Assembly (NCBI GenBank): GCA_039881145.1
Contig: JAYKKI010000157.1
Coordinates: 12,501-76,500 of the forward strand
Direction of reading: 5' to 3'
DNA: 64,000 bases
Source: Druceiella hillmani
Lineage: Eukaryota > Arthropoda > Insecta > Lepidoptera > Hepialidae
A program made the position numbers and the translations under genes. The notes under the pieces were generated by a model, which was given only the letters and a program-made list of their open reading frames with translations, did not search any database and had not been told where the DNA came from. How positions within the stretch are numbered: the stretch's first letter is position 1; each line of letters opens with the position of its first letter. Below are positions 34,247 through 48,129 of this stretch, piece by piece.

Positions 34247-35380
34247 TTAAAGTGAATGGTTGTAAAATAAAAATTTTGGAAGGTTGAACTATTCACTAAC
34301 TAAGAACATTAGAGGTAGATTAATAATTTGATTTGGGCGATTTGGGTTCCACCGAGTGAATAATTTTCATCATTAAGTTTTCTATAAAGTAGATAAATTT
34401 TCATTTATTTATTGAGGAGTCTAGAGAAAATGATTAAATCACAATGGAAATGATCGATCATGCGGATACTCAGATTTAACAAACTTTTATAATTATTATA
34501 AAATTATGTGTAACGACATAATGTTGAAATACGTGAGAAGCTCATGTATATTTTAGTGAAGCATTCCTAAAATTATAATCGTGTCACATGAAATATCTGC
34601 ATAACAATTTTTGCAACTTTCCAGGACTTGCGTAGCACCCAAATGGTCGCACGTGAATGGTATACAACTAATATTCGTTTCGCTATGAAAATTATTTACT
34701 CAGTATGCGACCAAAAATCATGACGTGTAAATGGTACAGTTATTCGTCATAATTTTCATGGCAAATAATTGTTAAGAGCTAGTTGTAAGTATTTTCCCGA
34801 TTTTAGCAAAGAATATTTTAGAAGTTAGATCGGATGGAAAAGTGGTGGCGCGTAGCAAAACAATGTTTGTTGTTTCTTTAAAAACAACCCCATTTGGAGT
34901 AGGTCGATTTTATTTCATTCTTACCCCTTTCCAGTTTCTTATTTTATATGAAGTCCATGCAATTGATAAAATGCGTTTGATACAATCTGTTGTATTTTGA
35001 AAAACCTTTTCTACAACGACATCGGATAAAATGCGTGAAGCATTCGGCCAAACTATAAATATGGACTCCTAAAGTTTAATATTTCATAAATACACTTTAC
35101 ATATATCTTTGAATTAACTAGCTGCAGATTTAAGTAGTAAACTTTTGCAAAATGATCAAGTTGTAAACTGAACTCAATTTTATTTTTATTTAACACAGAA
35201 ACATTGCATTGCCTCGTAAACGTCACTAGTAATTTAAATATAAAACGAAAAAATATATAAAATATACAAAGATGAAATTATACTATACAGTACAACAATT
35301 ATGTTTTCATTTATGTATCATTCTACGTGTGTAGACTGGTCGCCCCAGTCATTTGTATTGTTTTAAAATCGTGAATTTTG

Positions 35381-35527
35381 TATGACGCTTTTGTCACTGG
35401 GTATTTTTTAACATTGGTCACTGGGTATTTTTGTCACTGGGTATTTTTTAACATTGTATGACGCTTTTGTCACTGGGTATTTTTTAACATTGTATGACGC
35501 TTTTGTCACTGGGTATTTTTTAACATT
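35381..35527. repeat. 36-bp tandem repeat, irregular
   Basis: Units of tatgacgcttttgtcactgg and gtattttttaacattg start at 35381, 35457 and 35493. Extra gtcactgggtatttt subunits lie between the first two. Confidence 0.85.
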
Positions 35528-35535
35528 TAATATCA

Positions 35536-35820
35536 TTGGTCATTGAACTCGATATTACCCTACGGAACACAGATGGATATGACAAGATTATAAGGATCGC
35601 TAATTGCTACGAAACTCTAAAAACGTATGCAGATAGAGCAACCAAATATACAAACGTCAACAGAGAGACATTTTTAGTTAGATGTCGTACATATTGGAAT
35701 ATTATCAGAAGTGTCAGGGCTGCAAATTTATGTATAAAATTTGGCAAACAAAAGTTTTTAGTCTTTTTCTTTTCAATGATTATATTAAGTTTAAATACAG
35801 TAGTAAGTCATCTAATATAA
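35536..35820 (+). CDS. unrecognised ORF after a 36-bp repeat
   Basis: A 94-codon open frame includes NTDGYDKIIRIANCYETLKT and RETFLVRCRTYWNIIRSVRA. It starts at a GTG or CTG-like codon with no good ATG context and has no clear splice sites. I do not recognise it. It could be a gene fragment or chance. Confidence 0.15.
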   Translation: MVIELDITLRNTDGYDKIIRIANCYETLKTYADRATKYTNVNRETFLVRCRTYWNIIRSVRAANLCIKFGKQKFLVFFFSMIILSLNTVVSHLI

Positions 35821-37775
35821 ATGACATTATGTAGATATTTCTATACAAACTTTGTTTAATACATATATACATAGTAACCAGGGAGACTAATAAAATGTTA
35901 TACGATGTAATTAGTTAAATAAATAAACGGAAAACGTTTAAGAAAGTGCACTTTACCTTTACGAACTTGAAGGAGCTCCACAGAGGTTACTAGAGTGATT
36001 TCCTAAAAATTAACAAATATGTTTTAGATTTTTTTAACAATTATTCATTCTCTTATAAAAATTTAACGTCTACTTAAAAAGCTGGGCAAGCAGATGGTAC
36101 TTTATTAGTATGAAAAATATCTCTAACATTTAATGACGACAAAAAGTAAACATCAGTAACCATCAGTACACTAACAGACTCCAAAATTCAAATAAAAAAT
36201 TTAAATTAAGAAGTAACATGGTTTTTCAATCTGGCCTAATCACATACAGAGAGTATAATTGTTTTTAGAATCATTGTGTTACATACAAAGGGCTATGAAA
36301 AAGAACTAAAATGAAAGTATATCATTCGTACCTAGTTCACTTGACATAAATGTACTAGTTCAATGAAATAATACAATTGTACTAAAAAGGCACAAAAAGC
36401 GTCACGAATTAATACACATACAAGATGCCCTTCTTTCACTCTTTAGTCATTATCTTATGTTTTTACGTATGTATGTATCCGACAATATTTTCTTTTTACG
36501 TGTATATACATTATGTGTGTATACACGAAAAAAGCATTACCAAAGTCAACTGAATTACAATACTTTCCAAATAGTTTAATATTAAATTACTTTAGAATTT
36601 GTAACATTTACGAAAGGATTTATGATAAAAACAATCGATGATTATCAATTAAATATTTAATACAATTAAATGTTTAGCTGAATATTTTAATAACATAATT
36701 TACAAGTATTCTTTAGTACAGTATCAGATTTGACAATTACTGGCAAGTAATTAAACACATTTTTTAGGAAATCTTAATTATTTTCAAGTTCACATGTGTT
36801 AGGTAATTTTTACGTAAATAATGCAGAAGGTGAATAATATAAGGTACAAGGTAAACATTTATTAGTTTATAAGAATGTCATCATTTAAAAGTATAGTCTT
36901 CTCGTTGTTATGAATGCCAAGCTATATTCATTGTAAACTAAATGTCAAATTTAAGTTTCTAGACATGGCAGCAAAAGTATACAGAAAAAATTATTGGAAG
37001 ACTGATTTTTTATTAATTTGTATTAAAACCTCGGCCAGTTTAAAGTTTTTTTAAAAATTTGATTTGTGATTAATGCCACATGTTATAAAATATTATCATA
37101 CAAAAATTTGTTCATGCGTACTGCATTTGAAACACAACATTCACAATACTTCATTCCCCTTTGTTTTCATTTGTGCTTCGTACAGTTATTACAATGATAC
37201 AAGTGAAAATCATCAATCAGACTACTTTGAAGTAAAATATGTTACAAATGTGCGAAATGTGTTAGCACTGTACTATTGAAGTATTCGTTCTTTCGAAGTG
37301 AAATGGTACACTGCACTAGTTCGTACATTGTAGTAACGTAGCTAGCTAGTGATGTTTTGTGGAAAAAACAATAAATATAAAGTAGATATGTTAGAGAAGA
37401 GAGCATTGGAAGGCCGTATGAAGATAAAAATATATCGCAATATATATAGAGTAAAATAAATGAATATAAAAAATTGCTTAAGAGTAAAGTGCATTTCAGT
37501 GAGCGAGAACACAGAGAATAAATAAGCAGACAGATGCAGATAAAGAAAGTGGTTAAAGTGTGTAAAAAAACAAATATTGTTACACTATGCGGTCTTACAA
37601 GTTATCTCCTTCGTTACATGTATAAAATGACAATGTCCTATCACTGAATAATCAATTTTAATGCTCAAACACCAATTTAATTATATTGCCGAAAGCACCA
37701 AAATAACAGAAACAACAATCTTATTGAATCAATTTTTATAAAGCTGTATTTATTAAAATAAAGCTGAAACATATA
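35821..37775. other. intergenic, no gene seen
   Basis: AT-rich sequence. The open frame at 37.07 kb has no family features. Confidence 0.55.
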
Positions 37776-37925
37776 TCTATACTAATATAAAAAGCGGAGA
37801 GGTTATTTGTTCGCTTTGATCGCCTGGACCATGAAATCCAATATGTCGTTTGGCAAATGTGGCAAAGCTGTTTAGTGACCGCTAGTGGGAGCGCAGCTTA
37901 AGTAAAATAATTCTGGTGTGGGATG
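37776..37925 (+). mobile_element. Helitron-like 5' end fragment
   Basis: TCTATACTAATATAAAAAGC, preceded by A, matches the start of non-autonomous Helitrons seen in many Lepidoptera and other insects. The 3' limit is not clear; a CTAGT occurs at 37882 but lacks a convincing hairpin. Confidence 0.4.
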
Positions 37926-40215
37926 AAATCAACAAACAGTTAGTATTCGTACATACCAGTTTGTTATATATACTGAGCCATACACATATATTTGTATATA
38001 TACACACACATACAAACATATTTATCAAACTATTAGGACAGAACAAACACAATTTCCAAATGTTCTTTACAAACATTTTTGCAACACAACCACACACAAC
38101 CTCTCTGTCTTTGTGTTTGGTTGTGTAAATTTTTGTCTGCTTAGTTTAATGAGTATGTGTTGTGACTGCAAAAAAATACACATTTCAAGCGTAAGAATTG
38201 GTCGCTCGAACAAAGTTCTACATAATCAGTATACAGCAAAAAGCTACGTGTCAGAGAGGCAGACAAACTGTCACCGTTTGTAGTATTTTGATCCATATAG
38301 TTTAATTTGACAGATTGATAAATGGACTGTTTGGTTTTATTTAGACACAAAGTAAAAACCAAACCTGCACACGGGCATCTGTTTCTTGATCTGTTTAATT
38401 TTGAAGTAACCATCCATAATAACTGAGGAACCTATTATTATTTTATTTTTAAAAGGAAGCTATCAAGGCCACCGCAATTAGTTCCACTTTTCTTTATAAT
38501 TATCCACAAGGGGAGCATAACAAAACCAATGTAGTACATATTTTTATATTCTTAACGCATTTTTTGCTTTTACATTTAAACAGAGATAGAGAGGAAGAAG
38601 AAGGAGTTATTTCAAGGCCATTTCGGCTCTCGTGGATCCACGTGGAATCTTGTCATCTAACAAAGAATATTTTTTCAATTCAGATTGATCTATTTTAAAT
38701 TCTGTAAGTGTTGCAACATTGAAGTATTTTCTAGAATGTTCAGGAAGAAGAAAGTTCGATTATGAATTTCTTTTTCCATACAATTATTGTCGATGTTTCC
38801 TATTAAATCGCAAAGAGTTAGGTCACAATTAAACTTAAAAATAAACATAAAAACGATAGTCTTATAGTTTTATATTTTTTTAATTCTTTTGCAAAAATGG
38901 TATAAATACCAAAGAAAGTATCACCCATTTTATTAAATGTTACGTATAACTACCGAGATAATAAATAAGAAATAAGGTACTAGTGTTTTGTTACTTTCCT
39001 TCTCGTGCATGGATATAATGGAAGATATGTTAAAAAACCTACCCCACTATACTTGAACAGGATTTGAGCGACGTTGAGGCATTTAATTATAGCATTACTT
39101 TAATAACAACAATTAAAAAATAAATTCTACATTGCTAGATCAAATTGATAACAGATTTGTTGCACAACGAACTCATAGGTTTCTTCAAATATAAGGTTTT
39201 AGATTACAATAAGTTTACAATGTATCATTAAGCACATTAATTAGTTCCTCGTGTCATTGCAATTAAAGAGATGTCTATTTTGTAAACGTGATGTTCGATA
39301 GACTCCGGTGATTTGTTTTATTTTGCTTTATCTTTCTGCAAATAGCAAGAATGTAGATTGAACATTGTAACTATTAATTAAAAGGAAGTTCTTTAAATTA
39401 ATATTTTATTTAAAACAAATTACTATTATCTTTTATATTGTGACTTACCGTGTTTTTTTTTTCATGTATAGTATTAATTTCCAAGCCCAAATAAATGAAC
39501 GTAACACTAACAAAATATTCTAAATAATTATGCTTTACACATTCATAAGTCTGCACAAGAGGGCACTACATAATAATGTATCATAATATATTCATAAGTT
39601 GAACAGTAGTTTCTTCAGATAATGTATAGCTGTAGACGTAAGTTGCCTCGCAAGGTAAACAATGAAAATTGGCCTTGTGCCTAATGTCACCTTCGTGTTG
39701 AGATTGTTAAAGCTAGGTAAATGTCAGTTGTTGCGTCCGACTTCCAAACTTTAGAAATTATGCCTTGTTAAAATGATTGTGAGTAGTATGAATGTAATCA
39801 GGGACAAAGTCTGGTTCAGCAAAAATGTGAATTTCCCAATTTCTTTTGGTTTAAATGAATGGTTAAAAAATAAAGTACTTGCAAATTTTAGGAGTCGTTA
39901 GCGATTATTTTATTAAGAACAGTGATTTGAAAAAAAATCCCATACAAAAGGTACGGTTTTCCAAGAAAGTGTAAATTATAAGTAGTCGACTTAATTGTCA
40001 AACACAGAACTTGCATATACAAAGACGAATTGGTATAAGGGAAAAAAAACAAACCCAAAAAATAAAAAATATGAAAATGCGCAAAAAATATCCCAGAAAG
40101 AAAGGTTATGAAATGTATGTTTGACAAACAACTGACAGGCGTTTCTCCGTAGAAAGTGCATATTTCTTCATTTACGACGAGACGTAAAACGAGAGGTGTC
40201 ATGGGCCACCCGGTC
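37926..40215. other. intergenic, no gene seen
   Basis: AT-rich DNA. CGTGGATCCACG at 38631 is a 12-bp perfect palindrome. Nothing else is supported. Confidence 0.55.
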
Positions 40216-40249
40216 GGAACGGAGTTCCTTTCGCTATATATTATGTATT

Positions 40250-41110
40250 AAATTTATATTACATACAGGAATAAAATCATCTCAGCATAATAAAACATTC
40301 GCTATATCATTCACTAAATATTAAACATTTATAAATTACAAACAATTTTCGGCAAATTCGTTTATTTTCATTATTAGTTTATTATTCAAAATTTATTTCG
40401 ATTGTTTCAGTAAATTTAACAATTCATTATATTCATTTAACTTTTTGTAATATTTAAATTTAAAATAAAAATAAATAAGTTTTAATTTTAATATATATTT
40501 ATATTTATATAAAAATATAATTTAATCTAATATATTTTAATCATAAAAGTAATTTTAAATTTAAGTAATTAAAAAAATTAGAATAACTAACCTTAAAAAA
40601 TATTTAAATAATGAAATTTTAATTTTTAAGATAATTAAATTTAAACTTAAAATTAACTTTAAATTTGTTTGATTTAATAAATAAATTTTTAAATAATATA
40701 ATGAGAAAACATTAAATTTTTAGAATAATAAAATTAAATGATAAAATTAATCTTAAATTTAATTTATATTTGAAATAATTAAAATAAAAATAATTAAGTA
40801 CAAACCTAAAATTGACTTTACATTTAATTTGATTGATTTAATAAAAAAAAACTAAAATAATAAAATATGAAAAAACTAATTGGTAGAATAATAAAACTGA
40901 ATTTTAAAATTAATTTTAAATTTAATTCAATTTTAAAATTTAGGAAAATATTTTAATTTTAAAATACTTAAATTTTAATTTTTAATTGAATTAAATTTAA
41001 AATTAATTTTAACTTGAAATTTTATTATTCTAAAAATTAATTTTTTTTATTTCATAAAACAATCTAAATAAAGTTTAACTAACAACGAAAATAAATGAAT
41101 ATGCTGATAA
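40250..41110. repeat. AT-only low-complexity island
   Basis: About 860 bases are made almost wholly of A and T, with recurring TTTTAAATTTAA and AAAATTAA motifs in both orientations and very few G or C. It lies inside transposon copy 2. Confidence 0.85.
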
Positions 41111-41123
41111 TTTATTGTAACTT

Positions 41124-41731
41124 ATTATTTTTAAGTATTTAATAAATGATAAAGTAATAAAGAAAATAAATGAACTTACCGAAAATTTATTGTAATTTAT
41201 CAATTTTAATTATTCAATAATAGATAAAATGCAAATAAATACATACCAAATTGGAAACGCTTTTGCAGATGATTGACTTACAATAAAAAGGCAGTAGAAA
41301 AAAAAATTATTTTTAAGTATTTAATAAATGATAAAGTAATAAAGAAAATAAATGAACTTACCGAAAATTGATTGTAATTTATCAATTTTAATTATTCAAT
41401 AATATATAAAGTGATAATTAAGTATTCAACAATAGATAAAATGCAAATAAATACATACCAAATTGGAAACGCTTTTGCAGATGATTGACTTACAATAAAA
41501 AGGCAGTAGAAAAAAAAATTATTTTTAAGTATTTAATAAATGATAAAGTAATAAAGAAAATAAATGAACTTACCGAAAATTTATTGTAATTTATCAATTT
41601 TAATTATTCAATAATATATAAAGTGATAATTAAGTATTCAATAATAGATAAAATGCAAATAAATACATACCAAATTGGAAACGCTTTTGCAGATGATTGA
41701 CTTACAATAAAAAGGCAGTAGAAAAAAAAAT
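41124..41731. repeat. three tandem copies of a 212-bp repeat
   Basis: Copies begin ttatttttaagtatttaata at 41124 (shorter by about 28 bases), 41307 and 41518. Each ends ggcagtagaaaaaaaa. They include tgaacttaccgaaaatt and gcttttgcagatgattgac and are nearly identical. They lie within transposon copy 2. Confidence 0.9.
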
Positions 41732-42250
41732 ACATTGACATTTGACATCAATATGATCTAGGTTTCACACGAGACACAAATCTCATTGCAAGATAATTCT
41801 TATTGGGCATTTGCACTGTTGTAAATATCAATATAAATAAGTTTAAATAATGTTTACACGCGTTTAGAATTGAGGTTATACAGCTTACTGTTCCAATGAA
41901 TACTCGCAACTAATACTCACATGAACACATACACTTATACAACCGTATATAATAGAAAGAGACAGAGAAAAAGAGAGGGAAAGGTCGTCTGGAGGGGGGT
42001 TTTTTTCTTACGTGATGATTCTGCCAATTCGCTCTACTGTAAGCAGCGAAAAAGAACTTCGTTCCAAAAAACCGGGAAATTCGCATTTTCGTTAAACCAG
42101 ACTTATACAGTAATCAGTTTAGTTTTCAATAATGACTTTGGGTTACCGGCGAAATGGAAACAATATGTAGTGTAAGTAACTGTTGAAAATTACGAGAAGA
42201 AGTCGGTGAATAGGGCAAGTCTTTAAATTTATTTACGTAAATTTCTTATA

Positions 42251-42523
42251 TCAATGTGTCAAAATAAAATTGACAGACAAACGACCGCAACGACTCACGT
42301 TGATACATGAGTCGGCATAGGCCAACACCTGTAACACCAGTAGGTGTTGCATGGGCTCGAAGCGGTCGTAAACAATGACGGCCTCAATGATGTTTTGATC
42401 ACGACCGCAACGACCGCGGTCGACAAGTGGAACGATACGGTGAGCGATTTGAGCGTTGCGATCGCCTAGTGGAACGCACGCTACTGCTTCTTTCGTCTTC
42501 TGTTTATGATATCTTTGGTTCAA
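42251..42523 (-). CDS. unrecognised GC-rich ORF, possibly part of a DNA-transposon repeat
   Basis: A 90-codon minus-strand frame contains VDRGRCGRDQNIIEAVIVYD and RFEPMQHLLVLQVLAYADSC. The DNA is GC-rich with repeated short motifs (cgaccgcaacgac several times, direct and inverted; gttccacta/t twice). CCACTAGGCGATCGC-like strings are common in insect Harbinger-type repeats, so this is more likely a repeat than a gene. No domain is recognised. Confidence 0.2.
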   Translation of the reverse strand: MNQRYHKQKTKEAVACVPLGDRNAQIAHRIVPLVDRGRCGRDQNIIEAVIVYDRFEPMQHLLVLQVLAYADSCINVSRCGRLSVNFILTH

Positions 42524-44009
42524 GACATATTTTCGTTTTATTTATAAAGGGCCTATATTTAATCAAATATTCAATTTAATGAATTTAGAACGCAATAAAA
42601 TTATGTGACTTGAATGTAATGACTAAGTTATAAATTTCTGGCCATAAACATATTATATTGTATTATTTTGTTAATAAATCTTTTACTGATAAACTTACGT
42701 AAAGGTTATTCAAAATATCTTGAGCATAAAAATAATTGCGACAATAATAAAAGTAATGAAAACAGATACTTCAAAACATATTTATAACTTAGTTACTGTG
42801 CTATGGGTCAATATAAATAGAAGCTTATATAAATAATGCCGACATTGACATTAAAACGTTTACTAATTTCTTTTTAAATAAATATATCTACTATTCAAAA
42901 TAATAATCGAAAATACACGTGGCAATAAGGATAAAAGCTGAGCTATTATAAAAAACGCTACCCTAAAGTGCGTATATTACTAAACAAAATATTTAGTCTA
43001 CGCTTTAAAATATTTACTTGAAAAGAAAATATCACATCAGAAGGTTTTTTTCATTATCTACACACCAAATATAAGTATATATGTACGTGATGCAATCAAA
43101 TCTAGAAATATAGCAATTTAAGCTGACACATTGTAGCTATCTCACTCTGATGCCATCTAAAATTAACGAATAGTAGATGTGGTCTAGACGTTTTCAACGT
43201 CGAAATTTCTCCATCTGACTCTTTCTCATAAAAATGGAGGATTGTCAAAATCTGACTTTCTAATAATAGAGAATTGTCCATTTTTATCTTGTAAAAAACA
43301 TTTCGTATCCATAAAATGATGATGTAACACTTGTATTTATAACATTATCTATGGTAAAAATTAATTAAGTTAACGTTTTGATTATATATAAAGTTTAATA
43401 ACATTTTGGGTATAATGCGATGAGTTCCATAATAGCCCTGAACTATAGAGATATATACTTCTGCCAACCATATTTTAACTGTGAATTTAATTTGTTTACA
43501 AAGATTCTCTCTTGAAATGGAATGGATTATATGAATATTGTAATGATTGTATTATTAAGCCTTTAAATTTAGCATTTACTTGTTTTACTTGATGGAGCAA
43601 CCTATTGTAAGAAGCATTATTGTGATTAGTTCGCAATAAAACACTCCAAATATTTTTTTAATGGAACTTATATACTTTATCATGATATAAATAGGATTAA
43701 ATATTAAATAGAAGTCCAAAGTTCGAATGACAATAATCTCATCTAAATAATTTAAAGAAGGTTGACTATCCTAAGATAACCCGGTGCTATTGAATAATCC
43801 GCAGACAGAAAGAAAAGTAGGGTGACTATCCTGACTATCCTGAAATAATTTACGGATTTTATGCAAAAAGACGCAAACATATCGACATTTTACTCTGATG
43901 TCACTAATTAATATTACTGACTAAACATTTAGAAAAATAATGTCTATTATGTCTTCACGTATCTGAAAGAAATTTATAATAAAATGACAGCATCAATTTA
44001 GCAGTGTTT
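42524..44009. other. intergenic, no gene seen
   Basis: AT-rich DNA with no open frame of interest and no clear repeat. Confidence 0.6.
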
Positions 44010-44158
44010 CATTAGATACAAGTGACAATAGTTAACCATTTCATTAGATACAAGTAACAGGAGTTAAACGATTCATTAGATACAAGTAACAGAAGTTAAC
44101 CGATTCATTAGATACTAGTAACAAGAGTTAACCGATTCATTAAATACAAGTAAAGTTG
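44010..44158. repeat. 32-bp tandem repeat, about 4.7 copies
   Basis: Cattagatacaagtaac plus agaagttaaccgatt recurs at 44010, 44042, 44074, 44106 and 44138 with scattered changes. Confidence 0.9.
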
Positions 44159-47100
44159 TCTAGCACCTCAGCGTTAGCAATCTGTTGCCACTAAATCATC
44201 AAGAAGATACTTGCCTTAAAAGATAAAGAAACGATGGAATTGGCATATAAATGGAAAGTACTTTGGTATGATGTACAGTCTTGCTAGAAATATAATTCAA
44301 AACGATGAGTGAAATAAAGATGAGCTATGTGATTATGCAACAAGTAGTTATACTCCTGTCAATAAATGGAAATGTATCAAAAGTGGGAGTGGTCAGTGCC
44401 AAGTTATAACAAATTAATAATAACAATATTTTCAAGAAGTATGAAACGTTGCAATAAATGTGATATCGACAGTAAAGTAAAAAACCTTACTTTGTTTATA
44501 TTTACGATAACACTTTCTTTGATACCACTTTCTCGTTGAATGTTAACGTTTTTAACTTTAATGGCATAAATTTTCACAGATATTCAGCAGTGACTTAATT
44601 TTAATTTTTTTTTAATTTATATTCATAATTTTAATATTACCCAAGACTCGCTTCAGCATTTATTTTTCAATACTAAAACACCACATTGTGCAACCGCAAC
44701 ACTTTCTTTTGTGTATTTTTGATTCCCTCTTTTTTAAAAATAATTCCCTTAATTTATCAGCTCTATACACTCCTCACTTTATACCACCTGTCTTAAAGTT
44801 TCTCGAAAATGATAAAGGATAATATGATAAAGATTAATACGATAAACACAAATGTTTATGTTTATCATTTGTCTTTAAATTAAAAAATGCTTTCAATGAC
44901 GTCTAGACTTTAAATTAAACACAATTATTTACAGACATATATAAATATGTCATCAATCATTCTTTTTCAAAAAAGTCATTTTTGACAAAAATCAATGTTA
45001 ACATTACTAGAATGGTATTATTAACGCCATCTGTTAGATATTAAAGGAATTAATAAGAATATACATTGTCCTACAGAAGAAACTGTTATTGAGTTGACTC
45101 TTGACGTTCTTAGATGTCACTAGTTGTCACGTTCTATACTTTTCGGGAAGTTTCTAGCATATATGGCAGAATATACAACCCGGAGAAGAGACCTGTATTA
45201 GAACTATCGACGTAAGCTCGTGAAGTATTTAAACTTGTTAGTAATTATACTATAAGTATATGTTTAACTGGTTCTATAATTTAACTGGTGGTATTAGAGT
45301 ATTTATAAAGCGTAACATTGATAATAATTAATTGGTATTTTTTTTCTTTTTTAAGATTTTAGAAACAGTCAAGTACTTAATTAGCTAACGTATCGTCACT
45401 ATTATTTAAAAAAGTTTATAATTTGTATCGTTACGGCGAAATGCAACAAAATCATACTTAAATGGTTATAAAGAACGCAAACATTGATGCGTGATGCAAG
45501 GCAACGCAGAAAAGCAACCAAGATAAGGAGTTGCATTCCTATCGAAATGGTAACCATTATTTTGAATGTGCGGTTAATTTTGAAACTGCCCACTCAATCA
45601 CGATTTATAAATAGCAAGGTTTAAAATTGTATAAGGCTGTTGTAGATGTTGGAGGAAATGAAAATTCTATTCGTTTAACGCATTTTGTACGCAGCAAAGA
45701 ATAAATTTAATGAATTTCCATAAAATCATACTATAAATATACTTAATACTTTTTTAGTAACTAACTTAAAACATGGCTGCTAGATATTTCCTGAGATTAA
45801 AATATTAATATTGTGATTTTTTTAATTTGTACTATTTTTAAAATAATAAAATTTGGCGAGTCCTCACAAAGCTGTGTTCTTATCTAGTTTATTCTAAATT
45901 TCTCCATATATTAACAGGACCCATATGTTAGTCATTAGAATTGCATACTCCCCATTCATGTATCAGATATATTGTCTACTAATTTCATATAATTTCCTGA
46001 TCGGTTTAGAGCTTTAAGATGTTATGTATCTTATTATTGCTTTAGCTCTCTGGCGCTTCTCATAAAAGTAGTTTTACAAATGTCAACGACTACTTGAAAA
46101 GGACAATCTTTCTCAGAAAGGAATCGTAGAAATTCATTGTAGAATAAATATATGGGAGCATTTTAAGATTTAATGTACCAAGGCCAAAATTTGCAAATAT
46201 TTCTTTAATTATAATTTTTCAAACAAAGATATATGTGCTAATAAAATACATGAATGTACACACATTTATATATGAAGGTAAAACTGGGATTATTTGCTTA
46301 ATGAATAGAATGTCAGACAAACGACTGTGGTCTCACCTAAACCGATCGTAAGTAACTCCTATATACCAAGCAGATCGGTAAAATATAGTCTATTCATATG
46401 TATAAATGTATAAATGTGTATACATATCTCCTGTGCAATGCCAAGTAACGACATATTGAAGGATCCCGAGACACAAATGTAAACATTGCCTTGAAATATT
46501 TTTTTCATAACTTAAATTATGTTTTCGTCGTTAACCCAGTTACATAACAGATCGTTTTGTCTCATCAAAATTAATTAAATCCGAAGTAATTATTGATTTG
46601 TATTGCCCTCATAATATTATCCAATAATTTTCGTTATCAATTTATATAATGGCTTGGGATTACTCAGCTATGTATACACGAGGCGGTTTCATGGCCTTCA
46701 AATATTGTATTCATAGATTATATTTGATTAAATAATAAACAATCACTATTCTGTAATAATTCTTGTTTCCATTTCAATTGCCGACAAAGAATATTTCTTA
46801 TTGACGTTTTAACGGTTCAAACTTAAGAAAGAGTGAAATATATTATATATTATCTCCATATTCATAAAGGTATAATACACAACGGCCCTTTTTATAATCA
46901 CAGTGAAATATAAAGGGCCGGCCTAAAGATTCATCAATTCAAAAAGTATAAACCGATTAACACTATACAAACACATTAAACAATGGTTGTGAAGAAGAAG
47001 CGATGAGCAGAACACTAAACATGCACAACATGTTTTTATGCGATAGGTACCTGTATTTAATGGAAATTAGATTATTTTTTTTTCATTTTATTTAAAATGC

Positions 47101-48129
47101 CAAAATGTCCTCAAAAAAATAAGCAAATTTTAGAAATATAACTGCGGGGTATTAGGTTATGTATAAAGGTTATTTCCAAAATGGAAAGCTTAATTGTTTA
47201 ACTCGAGCAGTTTCGAAATGAATCACCTCGTTTTTTTTCTTTTAAATGTGCCAAAACGATGCTCTATGGAAAATAAGTCATCATAAAGTATAAATCTACG
47301 ACAAAAGTATTTCGCCAGTTTTTGACAATGTATTTGACATTGTTATTTTACTTCTTTCCAGATTAATTCATTAACATATCTGTAAACATTTCTTCAAAGG
47401 AAGTTGATTTCATTTAATGTCAATAAAAACTACACTAATAAAATGTAGCATTATTGCACAGGACAGTGCGTGCTTCGTAGTACATCATTAATGCAACAAA
47501 CAGTTACAGAAGAACCAAAAGCATTTTGCAAGATACACAAACAACTATACAACGTCTTTTCATAAAATGATTTAACCATTGTATACTGCGTACAGAAAAT
47601 TTCCCCATGATTTAATCGGATGCAATTTTCATTGAAGTGATGAAATTAACAAAAAAAATTACACTTACTGTCCGTTTGACTCCATATTCAGTAAGGGAAA
47701 TGCAGTTAACATATACGGGATTCACATTTTCATTTTAACATCGTTACGAGGAAGCCATTCAAATATCGTTGTGCAGCTATATCGATGTACGGTGAACAAT
47801 CATCACATAAGTATGTTTTTTCTTGGAGCTCATTGCGAGTCGTGTTTAAGATAAATTTAAGTAATAGTATTGCTTTATAGCCATAAACGTTTTTTTACAT
47901 TTTGCTTAGGAAAATTTTTTTTCACAAATATTTCATTCTTCTTTCAGTCTGTACGTTTATGTTTTCTTTGGGCAGTAAAAGGTTCCCAATAAAGACAGAG
48001 AGATGTAACATTGCAATCGTATGACACTGTCGTTTCTTCCGGGCTCGCTCTATCAGAAGAGCCGTGTGAACGAGAACTAGCGCTACTTCAAAAAGGAAGA
48101 AGCTTCTGCGCCAACAACGCTACTACACA
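44159..48129. other. intergenic upstream of the gustatory receptor
   Basis: No supported gene. An ATG at 46310 opens MSDKRLWSHLNR and meets gtaagt at 46348 (phase 2). It could be a tiny first exon, but it does not match the phase needed for the receptor frame. Confidence 0.5.

Larger units (their letters stand above)
40216..42065 (-). mobile_element. DNA transposon with GGAACGAAGTTCC ends (copy 2)
   Basis: The ends are GGAACGGAGTTCCTTTCGCT at 40216 and the complement of GGAACGAAGTTCTTTTTCGC at 42065. Near the right end both copies carry a purine-rich tract (gagacagagaaaaagagagg here). The outer flank ccacccggtc also resembles copy 1. The interior is an extremely AT-rich tract and three 212-bp repeats, with no recognisable transposase. 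Confidence 0.55.

Noticed and set aside
38631..38642. Palindrome CGTGGATCCACG
   Set aside because: A 12-bp palindrome is expected by chance at this window size, and no surrounding structure was seen.
46310..46347. Tiny exon MSDKRLWSHLNR as a 5' exon of the gustatory receptor
   Set aside because: Its phase-2 end does not match either acceptor (48562 or 48571) in the receptor frame, and the receptor has a good ATG of its own.
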